The notes under the pieces were generated by a model. That model saw only the letters and a list, made by a program, of their open reading frames with translations. It was not told the DNA's origin and ran no database searches. Below are positions 54,657 through 64,000 of a DNA stretch of 64,000 bases, one piece after another. The stretch comes from Sanguinoderma infundibulare (Eukaryota; Basidiomycota; Agaricomycetes; Polyporales; Polyporaceae): NCBI GenBank assembly GCA_032821775.1, contig JAVLRN010000006.1:310001-374000 (forward strand). The letters run 5' to 3'. Both the position numbers and the translations under genes were made by a program. How positions within the stretch are numbered: position 1 is the stretch's first letter; each line of letters starts with the position of its first letter.

Positions 54657-55850
54657 ATGTCTCAGAATTCTCCCCCTGCTAAGCGTACACGACTCGCGGA
54701 GGCAGACGAAGGAGATGCGTCTACCGGCATGGCACCCCCATCCCTCGCCAATCTCAAACGCCACGACGAATTCTGGCTTTATGACGGAAACATCATCCTT
54801 GTTGCCGGAGGCACGGCTTTCAGGGTCTACAAGGGACTCCTCGCCGACCAGTCCACCGTCTTTTCCGACATGTTCTCCGCCTCCACAGCGAACGCGGACG
54901 AGGTCTTTGACGGCTGCCCCGTCGTCCAGCTTTCCGACAGCCCCGAGGACCTGGCGCATTTGCTCAGAGTACTCCTTCCTCGGCACCAACGCTTGTGAGT
55001 TTCATTTATACATTTCATTATGCGTTTGAGGTCATATTTCATACGCCAGCTTTCATCGCTGCGACGACGACGAGCAACGCCCGTTTGACGAAGTCGCGTC
55101 CGTCATTCGCCTCGCTCACAAGTATCATATCCAAGACGTCCAAGACCAAGCGATCGCATCCCTCCAGCAATCCCAATTCACCCATATATTTTCTGAATGG
55201 GAAGATAACGACGGACTTGTAGACGAACACGAGATCTGCGCGATCGGGGCCGTCAACCTCGCCAGGTTGACCGACACCCCTTTGATGCTTCCGATCGCGC
55301 TGTACAAGTGTTGCCTCCTCCAGGGCGACTTGCTGGGTGGCTGGAAGCGTGAAGACGGCACCGTCGAGCACCTTCCAGCTGAGGACGTGAAGCGCTGCCT
55401 CGAAGGGCAGCTCACGCTGGCGAGGGAGAAGGTTGCGAACCTTTCCCGGATGCTCAGGAAGCCCGCGGACGACTGCTCTACATCCGCCGGATGTCGTGCA
55501 GCACTCCAGGAGATCCTCGCGTGGTTGTTAGAGAAGGAACTGGAGGTCGTGGTGAACAATAACCCCTTGGCCTTCTTGAGCAGTGACGTTAGGTCGGCGT
55601 CGGCGCGTGGAGCACGAAAACATTGTGCTAACTGCGTGGCCGCGCTCGACGCTCGTGACCAGGATGCGCGCAGGGAGCTGTGGAACAGGTTACCCGATAT
55701 TTTCGGTCTAGCTGTTGACGGCTTGGAGGAGTAGGATGCTGTGCTTCAGAGAATGGTATCGGGTTTCATATCCATGTAGATGTGGATTTGCGGGGAAGCG
55801 GCCGTGGATCGTCAACGTCCGGCAGCGGCCAATGTCTGGTAATTCAAGAT
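54520..55850 (+). repeat. Inverted duplication, BTB arm alpha (partner 61490-62765)
   Basis: Covers about 137 bp of promoter, the whole BTB gene and about 115 bp of 3' flank (TTTCATATCCATGTAGATGT is in both). The partner is on the minus strand. Confidence 0.75.
54657..55734 (+). CDS. BTB/POZ-domain protein (alpha copy), intact
   Basis: Exons 54657-54994 and 55050-55734 give 340 residues. BTB core at about residues 38-125: DEFWLYDGNIILVAGGTAFR, ADQSTVFSDMFSASTANADE, CPVVQLSDSPEDLAHLLRVL, then across the intron a helical part (ASVIRLAHKYHIQDVQDQAI) and CAIGAVNLARLTDTPLMLPI. The C-terminal half has paired cysteines (HCANCVAALDARDQDARREL) as in the BTB gene at 45.9 kb. Function is presumed adaptor or regulator. 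Its dead inverted duplicate is at 61600-62649. Both share about 120 bp of flank on each side. Confidence 0.85.
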
Positions 55851-56432
55851 CGCCAATCTCTTGCATTTACAGCTCTTTTCAGATCGATAGCCCTTCTCGC
55901 ACAAAGCACGTTCAGGTCGGTTAGTCACCCGACATCGGTGGGTGCTCGATCCCATGCCAGTCGGACGCCATGATGGACCCCCAGCACGGTCGGCCCGGCG
56001 CTCCCCTGGCAACTGGGTCCAGGGTACCTGAGCGTCTAGGGCTGTCTAGCTCACATGAACGAGTTTTCTTCCGGAGGGCCTATCGTTCTGAAAATAGCTG
56101 TAAAGTTCATCCTCCTGCTTCAGCACATTTATAGAAAACCTCAAGCGCCTACTCGTAGTGGGCTCCCTGACCCAAAACACTAACTTTTTACAACCCACCC
56201 TCTGGTGCACATCTTATCGTACTAAGGCGGGCGGCCGTGGAAAAGCTGGACGTTCTCCCAGAATCATCGATGAAGCCAAGGTTCGTCTATTCCTGTTCAC
56301 AGCTCTCGTAATAGTCCTTGGATCTGACAGGCTTCTGACGCTGTGCTACTAGGATCACAGCCTCTCACGGCATCGGCGGACACGACCACATAGAAAATGA
56401 TCCAGGACTTCCTCTATCTCTCCCTGTCTACA
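55735..56432. other. Spacer
   Basis: The first 115 bp belong to the duplicated BTB flank. Nothing recognised in the rest. Confidence 0.4.
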
Positions 56433-58816
56433 ATGAGCCTTGCCTGCGACGTGTACACAAAGCTGCTCTTCCAACGCGGTCACGGATATCCTCTCTGGGA
56501 ACCCGAACCGACAGCATCTGGGGAAGTGCTGATCGGGGATGTAGGCTACGTCCTCGACGGCGGTTTCTATCGTCTCTTCAACGCGACACTCCCCGGTGAT
56601 CATCCGTTGCACCATCGTCATGGGGTTCCGGACGGCTACGAGGCGTTCAAGTGCCCGGATACTCTACGCCACCTGCGGCCCCACGCGCTCGAGGCTGGGG
56701 CTATCTGCAGCAAGAGCGTCACCGCAGTGAACACGGCCGCTACAATGTGAGTATTTATTGTGTCCTGAGCACAAGAGAATTCGTTCACGGTTCCTACTTG
56801 CGACAGCGAAGCAACTTGTGCGGGGAACGTCGGCGCCCTCGCGAGCATCCGTTTCAAGTTCGCAGACGAGCAGGGTGCGATCCTCGTCCTCAAGAACGAC
56901 GCCCACCGAGAGGTCCTGCATCCCTGTCGGGACCTCACGCAATACATCGTCCGCAATCACGCAGGATGGCACGAGTTCGCGCGGAACGTGTGCAGGCTCG
57001 ACCTCCAATCGCAGGATATCGTCTTCGTCAGCGGATGGGTCAAGACTGCCGAGTGGGCGCTCGCAGCGGCGACACACAGCGCACGGGACGGAGAGATCGA
57101 GTTCGGCGGCGAGTTCGGACCGGCTGCGCAGGCGAGCTTCTCTGTCTCGGCGACGCGGGAGGTGTCGATGTCGTGGGAGCACCGAGGTGGTCCTAAGGGC
57201 GGTGTGCATGGGGAAGCAGGGGAGCGGTTGGCGTCCGACCAGTGCATCTTTTTGCACTACTACAAGGTCAAGCATCGCCCGTTCATCGTCCCGAAGGTAA
57301 TCCGGGCAGCCACGGAAGAGCCTGAGTCGAGTCGCCCTTCGACTCCGGACGGGCCGGACAGCATGACGTGCGGGAGTGGTCAAGACGGAACGTCTGTAGT
57401 ACTTGATGTGGCCCCGAGGCTCTCGTATCAAGTAAGGAAACGTTGCTGCATTATACGGAATACTACGCTTATCAGTGTAACCGATATTAGGGAGATGTGG
57501 TCGACGAATTGCTGGATTATATCCTCGACGTACGTTGTTTCGCTGAAGTTGTTCATTTGCGCGCATGCATTGACCAACGTCATTTAGCAAACGGACGCAA
57601 CGTGCGCTATCGTGTCCGATATGGATCTTGTAGGGCTCTCTTCTGTGAGTATTTGTCATCATTCCTGCAGCCAAACGATTTCATTTTACTTCTACGGTCA
57701 TGCACAGGATCAAGAAGGCATACCGGACAACGTTTCTCGGCTCCTTATCGACGCTCCACCGAACATCACAGTGACTGGGGGAGGTATGTTATCGCTACGC
57801 ATCCGAGTGAACGAGCTTTGATCTAACACCCGGCGTCCCAGTTGGGATGCTCTCACATCACTACGCACCTGTCGACGGTGCCACCGACGGGAGTCACGCC
57901 CTTCTCAGTCCGACACGCTCATCGGCGATGGTACGGTTCTCACCTGGGCCGACGCGCTACGTGCCAAACGATCGTTCATGGTCGCGCAACCGGCGGGCGC
58001 GTTCTCGGTCTCGGTCGCAGTCTGTGTCTCGCGCGTTGTCTCCTCTTCCTACCATACCTCTGCCAGAGCCCACCCGGGCCGGTCCTTTGAGCGGACAGTA
58101 TCAGAAGCGAACAAAGGGGATGGTCCATGCCGGTACCCGATTCCGGATGTCAAAGCAACTTAGTGGGGACGCAGCAGAGTCACCTCCACGCGCGAGGGAG
58201 TGGCCGCCGAAGCAGAGCGAGGTCCCATCGTCATCGTCGAGGGACTCTGAACCATCCTTCAAGAGAAAGCGTTTTGACCCGATGGAAGAGGCATTGAGTA
58301 AAAGAGATGACATTGGGCGACCTGGCAAGGTTTGAACCGAGTTTTTCATTTTTGGGCGGCTGGTTTCTCATTTTTCTATTTCAGAGAGCGAAGAGACAAG
58401 ATTAATGTCGAGGTCTGCTTGTTGGTCGGTGTGCTGCCTGTCCACGTCTTCTCTGAGCGTAACTGTCAGAGCACTAAGTTTAGTTGCAAATAACCCTCCT
58501 AGACTCGATGATAACCAACAAATGTTTGATGTGGATGAAGCCGCTCTGCGCAGTGCCCACGTTTGAGGTACTTACTTATGTAAGTATGGCCAAGTTTCAA
58601 TGGGAAGTGGAGTGGTTCATTGTGAGCATCTCCATTATTCTAATGGTGCCTCAGCTATTGATTGAGTGTCATTCTCCTTAGCGCAGGGAACAGGCCGCCG
58701 GTCTCCCACTCCAGTATCGTGGTCGGGAGCTGGGCCTAGACGACCTGGTGCTCTTCGAGGTTCGCCACGTCTCTCGCGGCAGTCTCCAACCCGTCATCGG
58801 TATCCTTAGCCCGTAG
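56433..58816 (+). CDS. Conserved agaricomycete protein of unknown function
   Basis: The start at 56433 (MSLACDVYTKLLFQRGHGYP) fits the family better than the in-frame ATG 12 codons upstream. Exons 56433-56746, 56807-57431, 57491-57529, 57588-57644, 57708-57783 and 57842-58329 join in frame; two or three small exons near 58380-58560 are unresolved, and the last exon begins near 58687 and ends LQPVIGILSP-stop at 58816. Blocks that I associate with a widespread unnamed agaricomycete family: GHGYPLWEPEPTASGEVLIG, DVGYVLDGGFYRLFN, QDIVFVSGWVKTAEWALAA, DQCIFLHYYKVKHRPFIVPK, DVVDELLDYILD. A middle Arg/Ser-rich stretch (RRARSRSRSQSVSRALS) may be a nuclear or RNA-binding segment. No enzyme motif seen. 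Confidence 0.65.
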
Positions 58817-59103
58817 GGTCGTATACGGAAATCGATGCAGCTCATCCGAGTCGCTAAGGCGCGATTCTCGGCCGGGAGGGGGGGTCCTCACCAGTGGCCA
58901 CCACGACGGTTACGTATATTGTTTGTGCGTAGAAATGCGCCCTTAACAACTATATCTCTGTTTATACTCGATGTGCTGGTACATCATTCGTCTGTACAAT
59001 CAATATTAGGAACAATCGTCCGACCTCCGTGAATATGCGAAGTCCATTCTCTAAGTACGGACTACTCTACCGTCGACGCATGGCACCTCCGAGCGCAGAG
59101 TGA
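58817..59103. other. Convergent 3' spacer
   Basis: Short 3' flanks of two convergent genes. Nothing else seen. Confidence 0.4.
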
Positions 59104-60915
59104 CTACACATAATGCACGTTCCCCAGGTTTTCGTCGTTCCCGACGAACACGACCTCGTGCACCAACGCCTGAAAGCGCGGCAAGTAGAGAGCCGGCAAG
59201 ACCGTTTCCCGCAGCATGCGCGCGGGAACGTCGCCGATGCGTCGGTAGGGCAGCGGCTGAAAAATCGCGTTTGGCGGCTTCGGCGAGGTGGCGAGTGGTT
59301 CTCCGGATGGAAGATAGGTAAAGCCGAGCTCCAGCCGTCCCAGACGATGACCGCCAGCCGCGAGGTGTGCGTGGAGGAGTGCCTCGAGCCGATCCAGCTG
59401 CGTGCGGAGGCCGACCATGATCTCCTTATGGGCTGAGGCCTCCCAGGGCGCGACGCCGCAGACGTATGCGAGGGAACTCTCTTGAGCGGATGGGGTTGTG
59501 CGGCCTCTTGAGAGCTCTAAGAAGCGTTCGACCATCTGTAGCTTGACGTCTCCGGCGGTCGACCCGAGCAGTTCGAGACGGCGGAGGTTCCAAAAGCCTT
59601 CGACGAATTGCCGCAACACGTCTCCATTCGCGATTCGTGCACGTTCATCCTCCCGGAGGTCGATCGCAAGCTCCGTGACGTTCGCAGATTGGTGTTCGCC
59701 CAGGAATTCTGCGAGTTCCGGCCCGCCCGTTGGATGCTCGCCGAGACAGAGACGATCGACGCCGCAGACGTAGCAGTGCAGCTCGACTCTCCCGGACCCC
59801 TCGAGGACGAGGCACATGGAGTCGAAGAAGGGAGGTGCGTGGAGACCAACCAGGTTCTGCGGCAGAAGCTGACGAGCGGGCGCCCGGAACGACCCTTTCG
59901 ACGAGGAAAGCTCGATTGCAGTATCTGGGGGCAGCGAAAGTGCCGCGAAGAGGAAGGTAGGGGAATGCGTGGATTCCAGGCCAATGTTGAAATGCCGAAG
60001 AGCCGGGAGATGGATGGCAGTGGCGCGAGGACTTGGGGTCGGTGGGTCGTACTGCTGAAGTCTCCAGTAGAATCCCCAAGAGAAGAGCGTCAAAGATTCA
60101 AGACCGGGCGCACATCGCTCCAGCGCGTCGAAGAAGACGCCATAGCTGTAAGGACCGTCGTGTAGGACGACCGTCTTGAGCGATTTCACGGCGATGGGTT
60201 TCGCGAAGAGGCGGCCAGGTATGCGGAGTGTGTGGAGGAGAGGGAGATCGACGTCGTTCCAAACCGGGAGCTGCTCCACCCAGAACCGGTCATTGCAGAA
60301 GCCCGAAATACGCAAAATCTCCAGACCATGCAACGAACGCACAATTTCCAGGACTCTGATGCATTTCGTCGCGCCCCACAAATTGACGGACAGCTGGGAG
60401 ATCCTCGAGAAGTGGGGCTTGAGCTGGGCGTGCTGTGAGAGGTTCAACACGGACTGTAACCCCCGGGCCTCGAGCCGAAGTGAGAAAGGAAGGGACAACT
60501 CAAGAAATGTCGGCAGGCATGGATGATTCCTTCCGATGCCGCATTTGACCACTGAAGCAACAGCGTCGGCCCAGAGTCGTGGCGTCCTCCGTGCGACGTT
60601 TCGCCAATGTTGGCAGATGTGGGTTAAAATGAGAAGCTCGCGCCATGTGGTCCACGCGCCGCTGGTGAGGATCATGATCAAGAGCTCGACGGGGAGGCGG
60701 TTGGCGGCCGCAATGGTTTTGAAGGCGAAACGTAGTGAGCGTACGGGTGCATGGCGTGTCTTCGTGGTATTTGAATCCGCGCTGTCGAGCATAAGGCTGT
60801 CTTCGCTCCCCGAAAGCTGAGGTACAGGCTGCAAGTGGTTGGTTGTGGATGTCTCAGTCAGAATTCGAGACACAACAGTACGAGACCGTGTGAGGATACG
60901 GCTTACATGGCTCAT
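59104..60915 (-). CDS. F-box protein (copy 5), intact
   Basis: 603 codons from the ATG at 60915 (MSHVSRILTRSRTVVSRILT). The open frame extends to 61254, but that part has no similarity to the other copies, and 60915 gives the same length as copy 1. F-box at about residues 85-130: NRLPVELLIMILTSGAWTTW, LTHICQHWRNVARRTPRLWA. LRR-like body (LPLLHTLRIPGRLF, IAVKSLKTVVLHDG, LPALRHFNIGLEST, LHAPPFFDSMCLVLEG, FWNLRRLELLG) and C-terminus FQALVHEVVFVGNDENLG. No stops or frame changes, unlike copies 2-4. No protease sits at its 3' side; the conserved gene at 56.4-58.8 kb does, so it is outside the paired module. Confidence 0.82.
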   Translation of the reverse strand: MSHVSRILTRSRTVVSRILTETSTTNHLQPVPQLSGSEDSLMLDSADSNTTKTRHAPVRSLRFAFKTIAAANRLPVELLIMILTSGAWTTWRELLILTHICQHWRNVARRTPRLWADAVASVVKCGIGRNHPCLPTFLELSLPFSLRLEARGLQSVLNLSQHAQLKPHFSRISQLSVNLWGATKCIRVLEIVRSLHGLEILRISGFCNDRFWVEQLPVWNDVDLPLLHTLRIPGRLFAKPIAVKSLKTVVLHDGPYSYGVFFDALERCAPGLESLTLFSWGFYWRLQQYDPPTPSPRATAIHLPALRHFNIGLESTHSPTFLFAALSLPPDTAIELSSSKGSFRAPARQLLPQNLVGLHAPPFFDSMCLVLEGSGRVELHCYVCGVDRLCLGEHPTGGPELAEFLGEHQSANVTELAIDLREDERARIANGDVLRQFVEGFWNLRRLELLGSTAGDVKLQMVERFLELSRGRTTPSAQESSLAYVCGVAPWEASAHKEIMVGLRTQLDRLEALLHAHLAAGGHRLGRLELGFTYLPSGEPLATSPKPPNAIFQPLPYRRIGDVPARMLRETVLPALYLPRFQALVHEVVFVGNDENLGNVHYV

Positions 60916-61256
60916 CGTAACGGAAATAAAGCTTTGTGGAATAGTTGTACGCGACCGAGAGATGATGAGACGACCAACGGCAGTACGAGGATGATGGTGG
61001 TGGTTGGAAGGTTGAATACCAGGCGAGTTGTGTTCAAGGCGTCGCCGCCCGCCCAAGCTCGCGCGGCAGACTCCGATGCACGAGCGCTCAAATGCGTTGA
61101 GTCCCGGACCAAGCCACTCGCCACCCCTTTGTATGTTCGCTGGTTGCCTGAGAACCGTGACCGAGAGCGTTGGCCGCCTCATTGTCCTGAGTAAGTCACG
61201 GCGGGTCGCTTTTCCCCGTTGTCCAGCTTGTAGATGCGCTTGTCCCTCGGCCAATC
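60916..61256. other. Upstream region of F-box copy 5
   Basis: Open on the minus strand by chance. I see no promoter motif beyond AT-poor sequence. Confidence 0.35.
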
Positions 61257-61552
61257 CTAAACACCTCCGCGCTCGTCAGGTCGAGGCTCGCGAGCGCTCA
61301 AAAAATCAGCGGTACGCACCCGAACCTGGCACTCCTTACTGCAGTAGTGCGGCCTCAGTTCGGGTGAGTAGCGTCCGCCGTAGGACTGCAGCGCGAACCT
61401 GTGCACCCTGCCGACCTTGCAGCCTTCCCCGACGCACACGTACGCGTGAGCTCTCCTCTCGCGAGCGTGTCCTGCCGGTAGTATTCCTCCGCGCGTAGCT
61501 CCTGGCCGCTTCCGGACGTCGACGATTCACGGCCGCTTTCTCGCAAATCCAC
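61257..61552 (-). pseudogene. MYND zinc-finger fragment
   Basis: Reads TYVCVGEGCKVGRVHRFALQ then RYSPELRPHYCSKECQ, close to the finger of the intact gene at 33411-34712 (YICAAEGCKVEGLHKAAL, KPHYCSKECQKR). The N-terminal two thirds and the last ligands (WPKHKxxC) are missing. It directly follows the 3' flank of BTB beta, so it marks the outer breakpoint of that duplication. Confidence 0.6.
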
Positions 61553-62765
61553 ATCTACATGGATATGAAATCGAATACCATTCTCTGGAGCACGACATCC
61601 TACTCATCCCAGCCGTCAACAGCCACGCCAAAGATATCGGGTAACTCCCTGCGCGCATCCTGGTCACGGGCGTCGAGCGCAGCTACGCAGTTAGCACAAA
61701 GGTTTCGTGCTCCCCACGCCCAGCGAACGGGGAATCGCAAGGAGGCCAAGGGGTTATTGTTCACCACGACCTGCGGTTCCTTCTCCAACAACCACGCGAG
61801 GATCTCCTGGAGTGTTGCACGACATTCGGCGGATGTAGAGCACTTGTCCGCGGGCTTCCCTAGCATCCGGGAAAGAATAGCAACCTTCTCCCTCGCCAGT
61901 GCGAGCTGCCCTTCGAGGCAGCGCTTCACGTCCTCAGTTGGAAGGTGCTCGGCGGTGCCGTCTTCATGCTTCCAGCCAAGTCACCGTCGAGGAGGCAACA
62001 CCTGTACAGTGCGATCGGGAGCATCAAAGGGGTATCGGTCAACCTGACGAGATTGACAGCGCCGATCGCGTGGATATACTCGACGTCCACAGATACTTCG
62101 GTATTCTCCCATTCAGAAAATATGTGGGTGAATTGGGATTGCTGGAGGGATGCGATCGCTTGGTCTTGGACGTCTTGAATATGGTACTTGTGAGCAAGGC
62201 GATGACGGACGCCACTTTGTCAAACGAGCGTTGCTTGTCGTCGTCGCGGCGATGAAAGCTGGCATAAAAAATTACCTCAAACGCACAACTGAAGGTATAA
62301 ATGAAACTTACAAGCGTTGGTGCCGAGGAAGGAGCACTTTGAGCAAATGCGCCAAGTCCTCGGGGCTGTCGGAGAGCTCGACGACGGGGCAGCCGTCAAA
62401 GGCCTCGTCCGCGTTCGCTGTGGAGGCGGAGAACATGTCGGAAAAGACGGTGGACTGGTCGGCGAGGAGTCCCTTGTAGATCCTGAAAGCCGTGCCTCCG
62501 GCAACAAGGATGATGTTTCCGTCATAAAGCTAGAATTCGTCGTGGCGTTTGAGATTAGCGAGGGATGGGGGTGTCATGCCGGTAGACGCATCTCCTTTGT
62601 CTGCCTCCTCGAGTTGTGCACGCTTATCAGGGGGAGGGCTCTGAGACATCGCAAGGCTTGCGAGTGGGAGCAGCGAGACGCGCCAGAGATCAACGGCCTA
62701 GCGCCAGCTGTGACGCTAATTGGTCACATTGTTACTCCGTCACGGCGTTGCCACCGCGCTTGCGA
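61490..62765 (-). repeat. Inverted duplication, BTB arm beta (partner 54520-55850)
   Basis: Inverted copy of the alpha arm, 5.6 kb away. The promoter-side end is abrupt: at about 62765-62790 the sequence changes to an aspartic protease exon. Confidence 0.75.
61600..62649 (-). pseudogene. BTB/POZ-domain protein (beta copy), inactivated
   Basis: Starts with the same ATG (62649) and ends at the equivalent stop (61600). In the BTB core the tryptophan of EFWLYDGN is a stop (TAG instead of TGG, 62530-62532 region). In exon 2 one base is missing relative to alpha (ATTCGCC became ATCGCC near 62200), shifting the frame. The C-terminal part is again clean (CLEGQLALAREKVAILSRML, CANCVAALDARDQDARREL). 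Both lesions are recent relative to the otherwise high similarity. Confidence 0.75.
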
Positions 62766-62785
62766 GGGCCCCGGCGTGACTCAGG

Positions 62786-63243
62786 CCTCTTGACTGTCAT
62801 CGACTCGGGCACCACTCTCAGCATTTACGGTCTCCCGAGCGCCGTCGCAATGTTTTATTCTCCAAGATCCGAATGCTCCCGTATAGGAATCCTAGTGTCG
62901 GCTTTAACTCCTACCCCTGCGTCAACACCTCCAACCTCGCCTTCAGCTGGGGAAGATCTCCGCCCAGAAGTGCGCCTCTCTTCGCTTTCGTAAAATGTGC
63001 TCGCTATGCAGGCGATGCTGGCCACTTGTCCTAGTTTCAACCTGGGAACGGTTAGTAGCAACCGCTGCGTCGGCGCCATTCTCGGGCACGATCTGGGTGG
63101 TAGGCGATAGGTGGATATATCTCGTACTGAACGTCCGATGTTATGATTACTGACTGGGCCTGTTTTGTCGCAGCTTCATGAATAACGTGTACACTGTATT
63201 CTCGTTCTCGACCAATTCAGTCGGCTTTGCGACGCTCAAGTAG
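62786..63243 (+). pseudogene. Aspartic protease 3' fragment
   Basis: Begins abruptly with LLTVIDSGTT, the second catalytic motif in exon 4 of proteases A and B. Then degraded FNSYPCVNTSNLAFSWG, NRCVGAILGHDLGG and VVGDR (63060-63110) with frame changes, then a clean last exon SFMNNVYTVFSFSTNSVGFA ending TLK-stop at 63243. Exons 1-3 are replaced by the BTB beta arm. Not functional: the first catalytic Asp is gone. It keeps the 180 bp convergent spacing to F-box copy 6. Confidence 0.75.
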
Positions 63244-63422
63244 CAGTCGGCTTTTGTGATGAAAGACAGCTCCAGCAGTCCTTGAAGGACGCCGTTTCGA
63301 GCTTCAAATCGGGCCGGTTCTCCCAACACAATTTGCATTCACGCTTGATGTACTAATCCAATATATATATACGCTCCCACAATCAACAATCGTCCAATTC
63401 ACGTTCAAGTGTGAAGTCTAGT

Positions 63423-64000
63423 CTACCGTCCATTCCGAGCCTGTCGACGCTTCCTAGCAGTGCCCACATCCCGGCCTTGGTTCAAACGCCTGGGCCCTGG
63501 CACCGGGTGACGAATGGCACCGCCGCCGAGCGCAACGTGACGATTCACGTTCCCCGCATTGAGGCCTTTCCCGACGAACACAACCTCGTCCGCCGACCTC
63601 AGAAAACATGGCAAATACAGGCGTGATAATATCTCGGTCGCGAACGAGTTTGCAGCAACGTCGCGGACGTGACGGCGCTTCAGCCGGCCAAAAATCGAAC
63701 TTGACATTGATGGCTCCGGTGCGCCCATCACTGATGGAACGGGTGGGGTATACGACGCGATACAGAGCTCGAGTCGCCCCAATTGGTGGAAGCCGTGGGA
63801 GAGGACCGCCTGCAGCCGGTTCAACTGCTCACGGTGGTCAGCTATTATCCCGTAGTCGTCCGGCTCCCAGTCCGAGGGGCTCGCGACCGCGCACACGTAT
63901 GCGAGGCACGTCTCTTGAGCAGATGTGGTTGTGGGGCGTTGGCGCAACAGGTCCAGGAAACTTTCCGCCACCTGTAGCTTGAGGTCCTCGGCGGTCGGCC
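63423..64000 (-). CDS. F-box protein (copy 6), C-terminal part, cut by window end
   Basis: Open minus-strand frame to the window edge. Aligns with the C-terminal third of copies 1 and 5: VAESFLDLLRQRPTTTSAQE, CLAYVCAVASPSDW, LSHGFHQLGRLELCIAS, HVRDVAANSFATEILSRLYL, ADEVVFVGKGLNAGNVN, ending RKRRQARNGR-stop. No break in the visible part; the F-box itself is outside the window, so intactness is unknown. Confidence 0.7.
   Translation of the reverse strand, partial: PTAEDLKLQVAESFLDLLRQRPTTTSAQETCLAYVCAVASPSDWEPDDYGIIADHREQLNRLQAVLSHGFHQLGRLELCIASYTPPVPSVMGAPEPSMSSSIFGRLKRRHVRDVAANSFATEILSRLYLPCFLRSADEVVFVGKGLNAGNVNRHVALGGGAIRHPVPGPRRLNQGRDVGTARKRRQARNGR

Noticed and set aside
60916..61254. N-terminal extension of F-box copy 5 to a 716-residue protein
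   Set aside because: The extra 113 residues have no counterpart in copy 1, and an ATG at 60915 gives a matching length.
1..64000. CRISPR arrays, bacterial operons, ribosome binding sites or rRNA
   Set aside because: Spliced genes and TATA promoters show nuclear fungal DNA; no regularly spaced repeats with unique spacers and no rRNA-like sequence were seen.

Overview
The window looks like nuclear DNA of an agaricomycete basidiomycete, most likely a wood-decay polypore. Genes are GC-rich and split by many 45-60 nt introns with GTRNGT...YAG ends. The gene content fits that group: a polyporopepsin-type aspartic protease, a CRH-like GH16 enzyme, an AA7-type FAD oxidase, a DUF6534 membrane protein, and large F-box, BTB/POZ and MYND families. 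There are also core eukaryotic genes (WDR24/Rtc1 of the SEA/GATOR2 complex, a 3-ketoacyl-CoA thiolase) and two intron-containing tRNA-Pro(CGG) genes. The species cannot be named from this sequence alone.

Layout. 1-12.1 kb is an accessory region: the last codons of a protease, an F-box gene, a truncated carboxylesterase, an F-box remnant broken by two transposons, intact aspartic protease A, a GH16 gene, and a broken double-BTB gene. 13-24 kb holds a DUF6534 gene, two divergent twin genes for a small secreted protein, a tRNA-Pro and an unrecognised gene. 24.1-28.5 kb is a complete 13-exon WDR24 gene. 28.7-33.3 kb is a 4.58 kb element with terminal inverted repeats and subterminal repeat arrays. 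33.4-34.7 kb is a MYND zinc-finger gene. 35.7-42 kb holds intact aspartic protease B and two broken F-box genes, one carrying a 1.28 kb transposon with a captured eIF3g fragment and the other a 354 bp MITE. 43.3-51.5 kb is mostly conserved genes: AA7 oxidase, BTB gene, a conserved hypothetical and a thiolase. 51.8-64 kb holds a second tRNA-Pro, another F-box gene, an intact BTB gene with its inverted dead copy, a conserved basidiomycete gene, an intact F-box gene, a MYND fragment, a protease fragment and an F-box gene cut by the window end.

Main structural observation. A convergent pair, aspartic protease followed by F-box with about 180-200 bp between their stop codons, occurs four times: 1-1984 (protease 3' tip only), 4030-7549 (inverted), 35756-40433, and 62786-64000. 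F-box copies act as insertion sinks. Four different transposons sit inside F-box sequence, and for each, removing the insertion plus one target-site copy restores the alignment to an intact paralogue. This gives independent support for the element boundaries.

Limits. Exon coordinates come from reading splice signals by eye and checking that frames join; they are not RNA-supported. Family names rest on recognised motifs, not on database searches.
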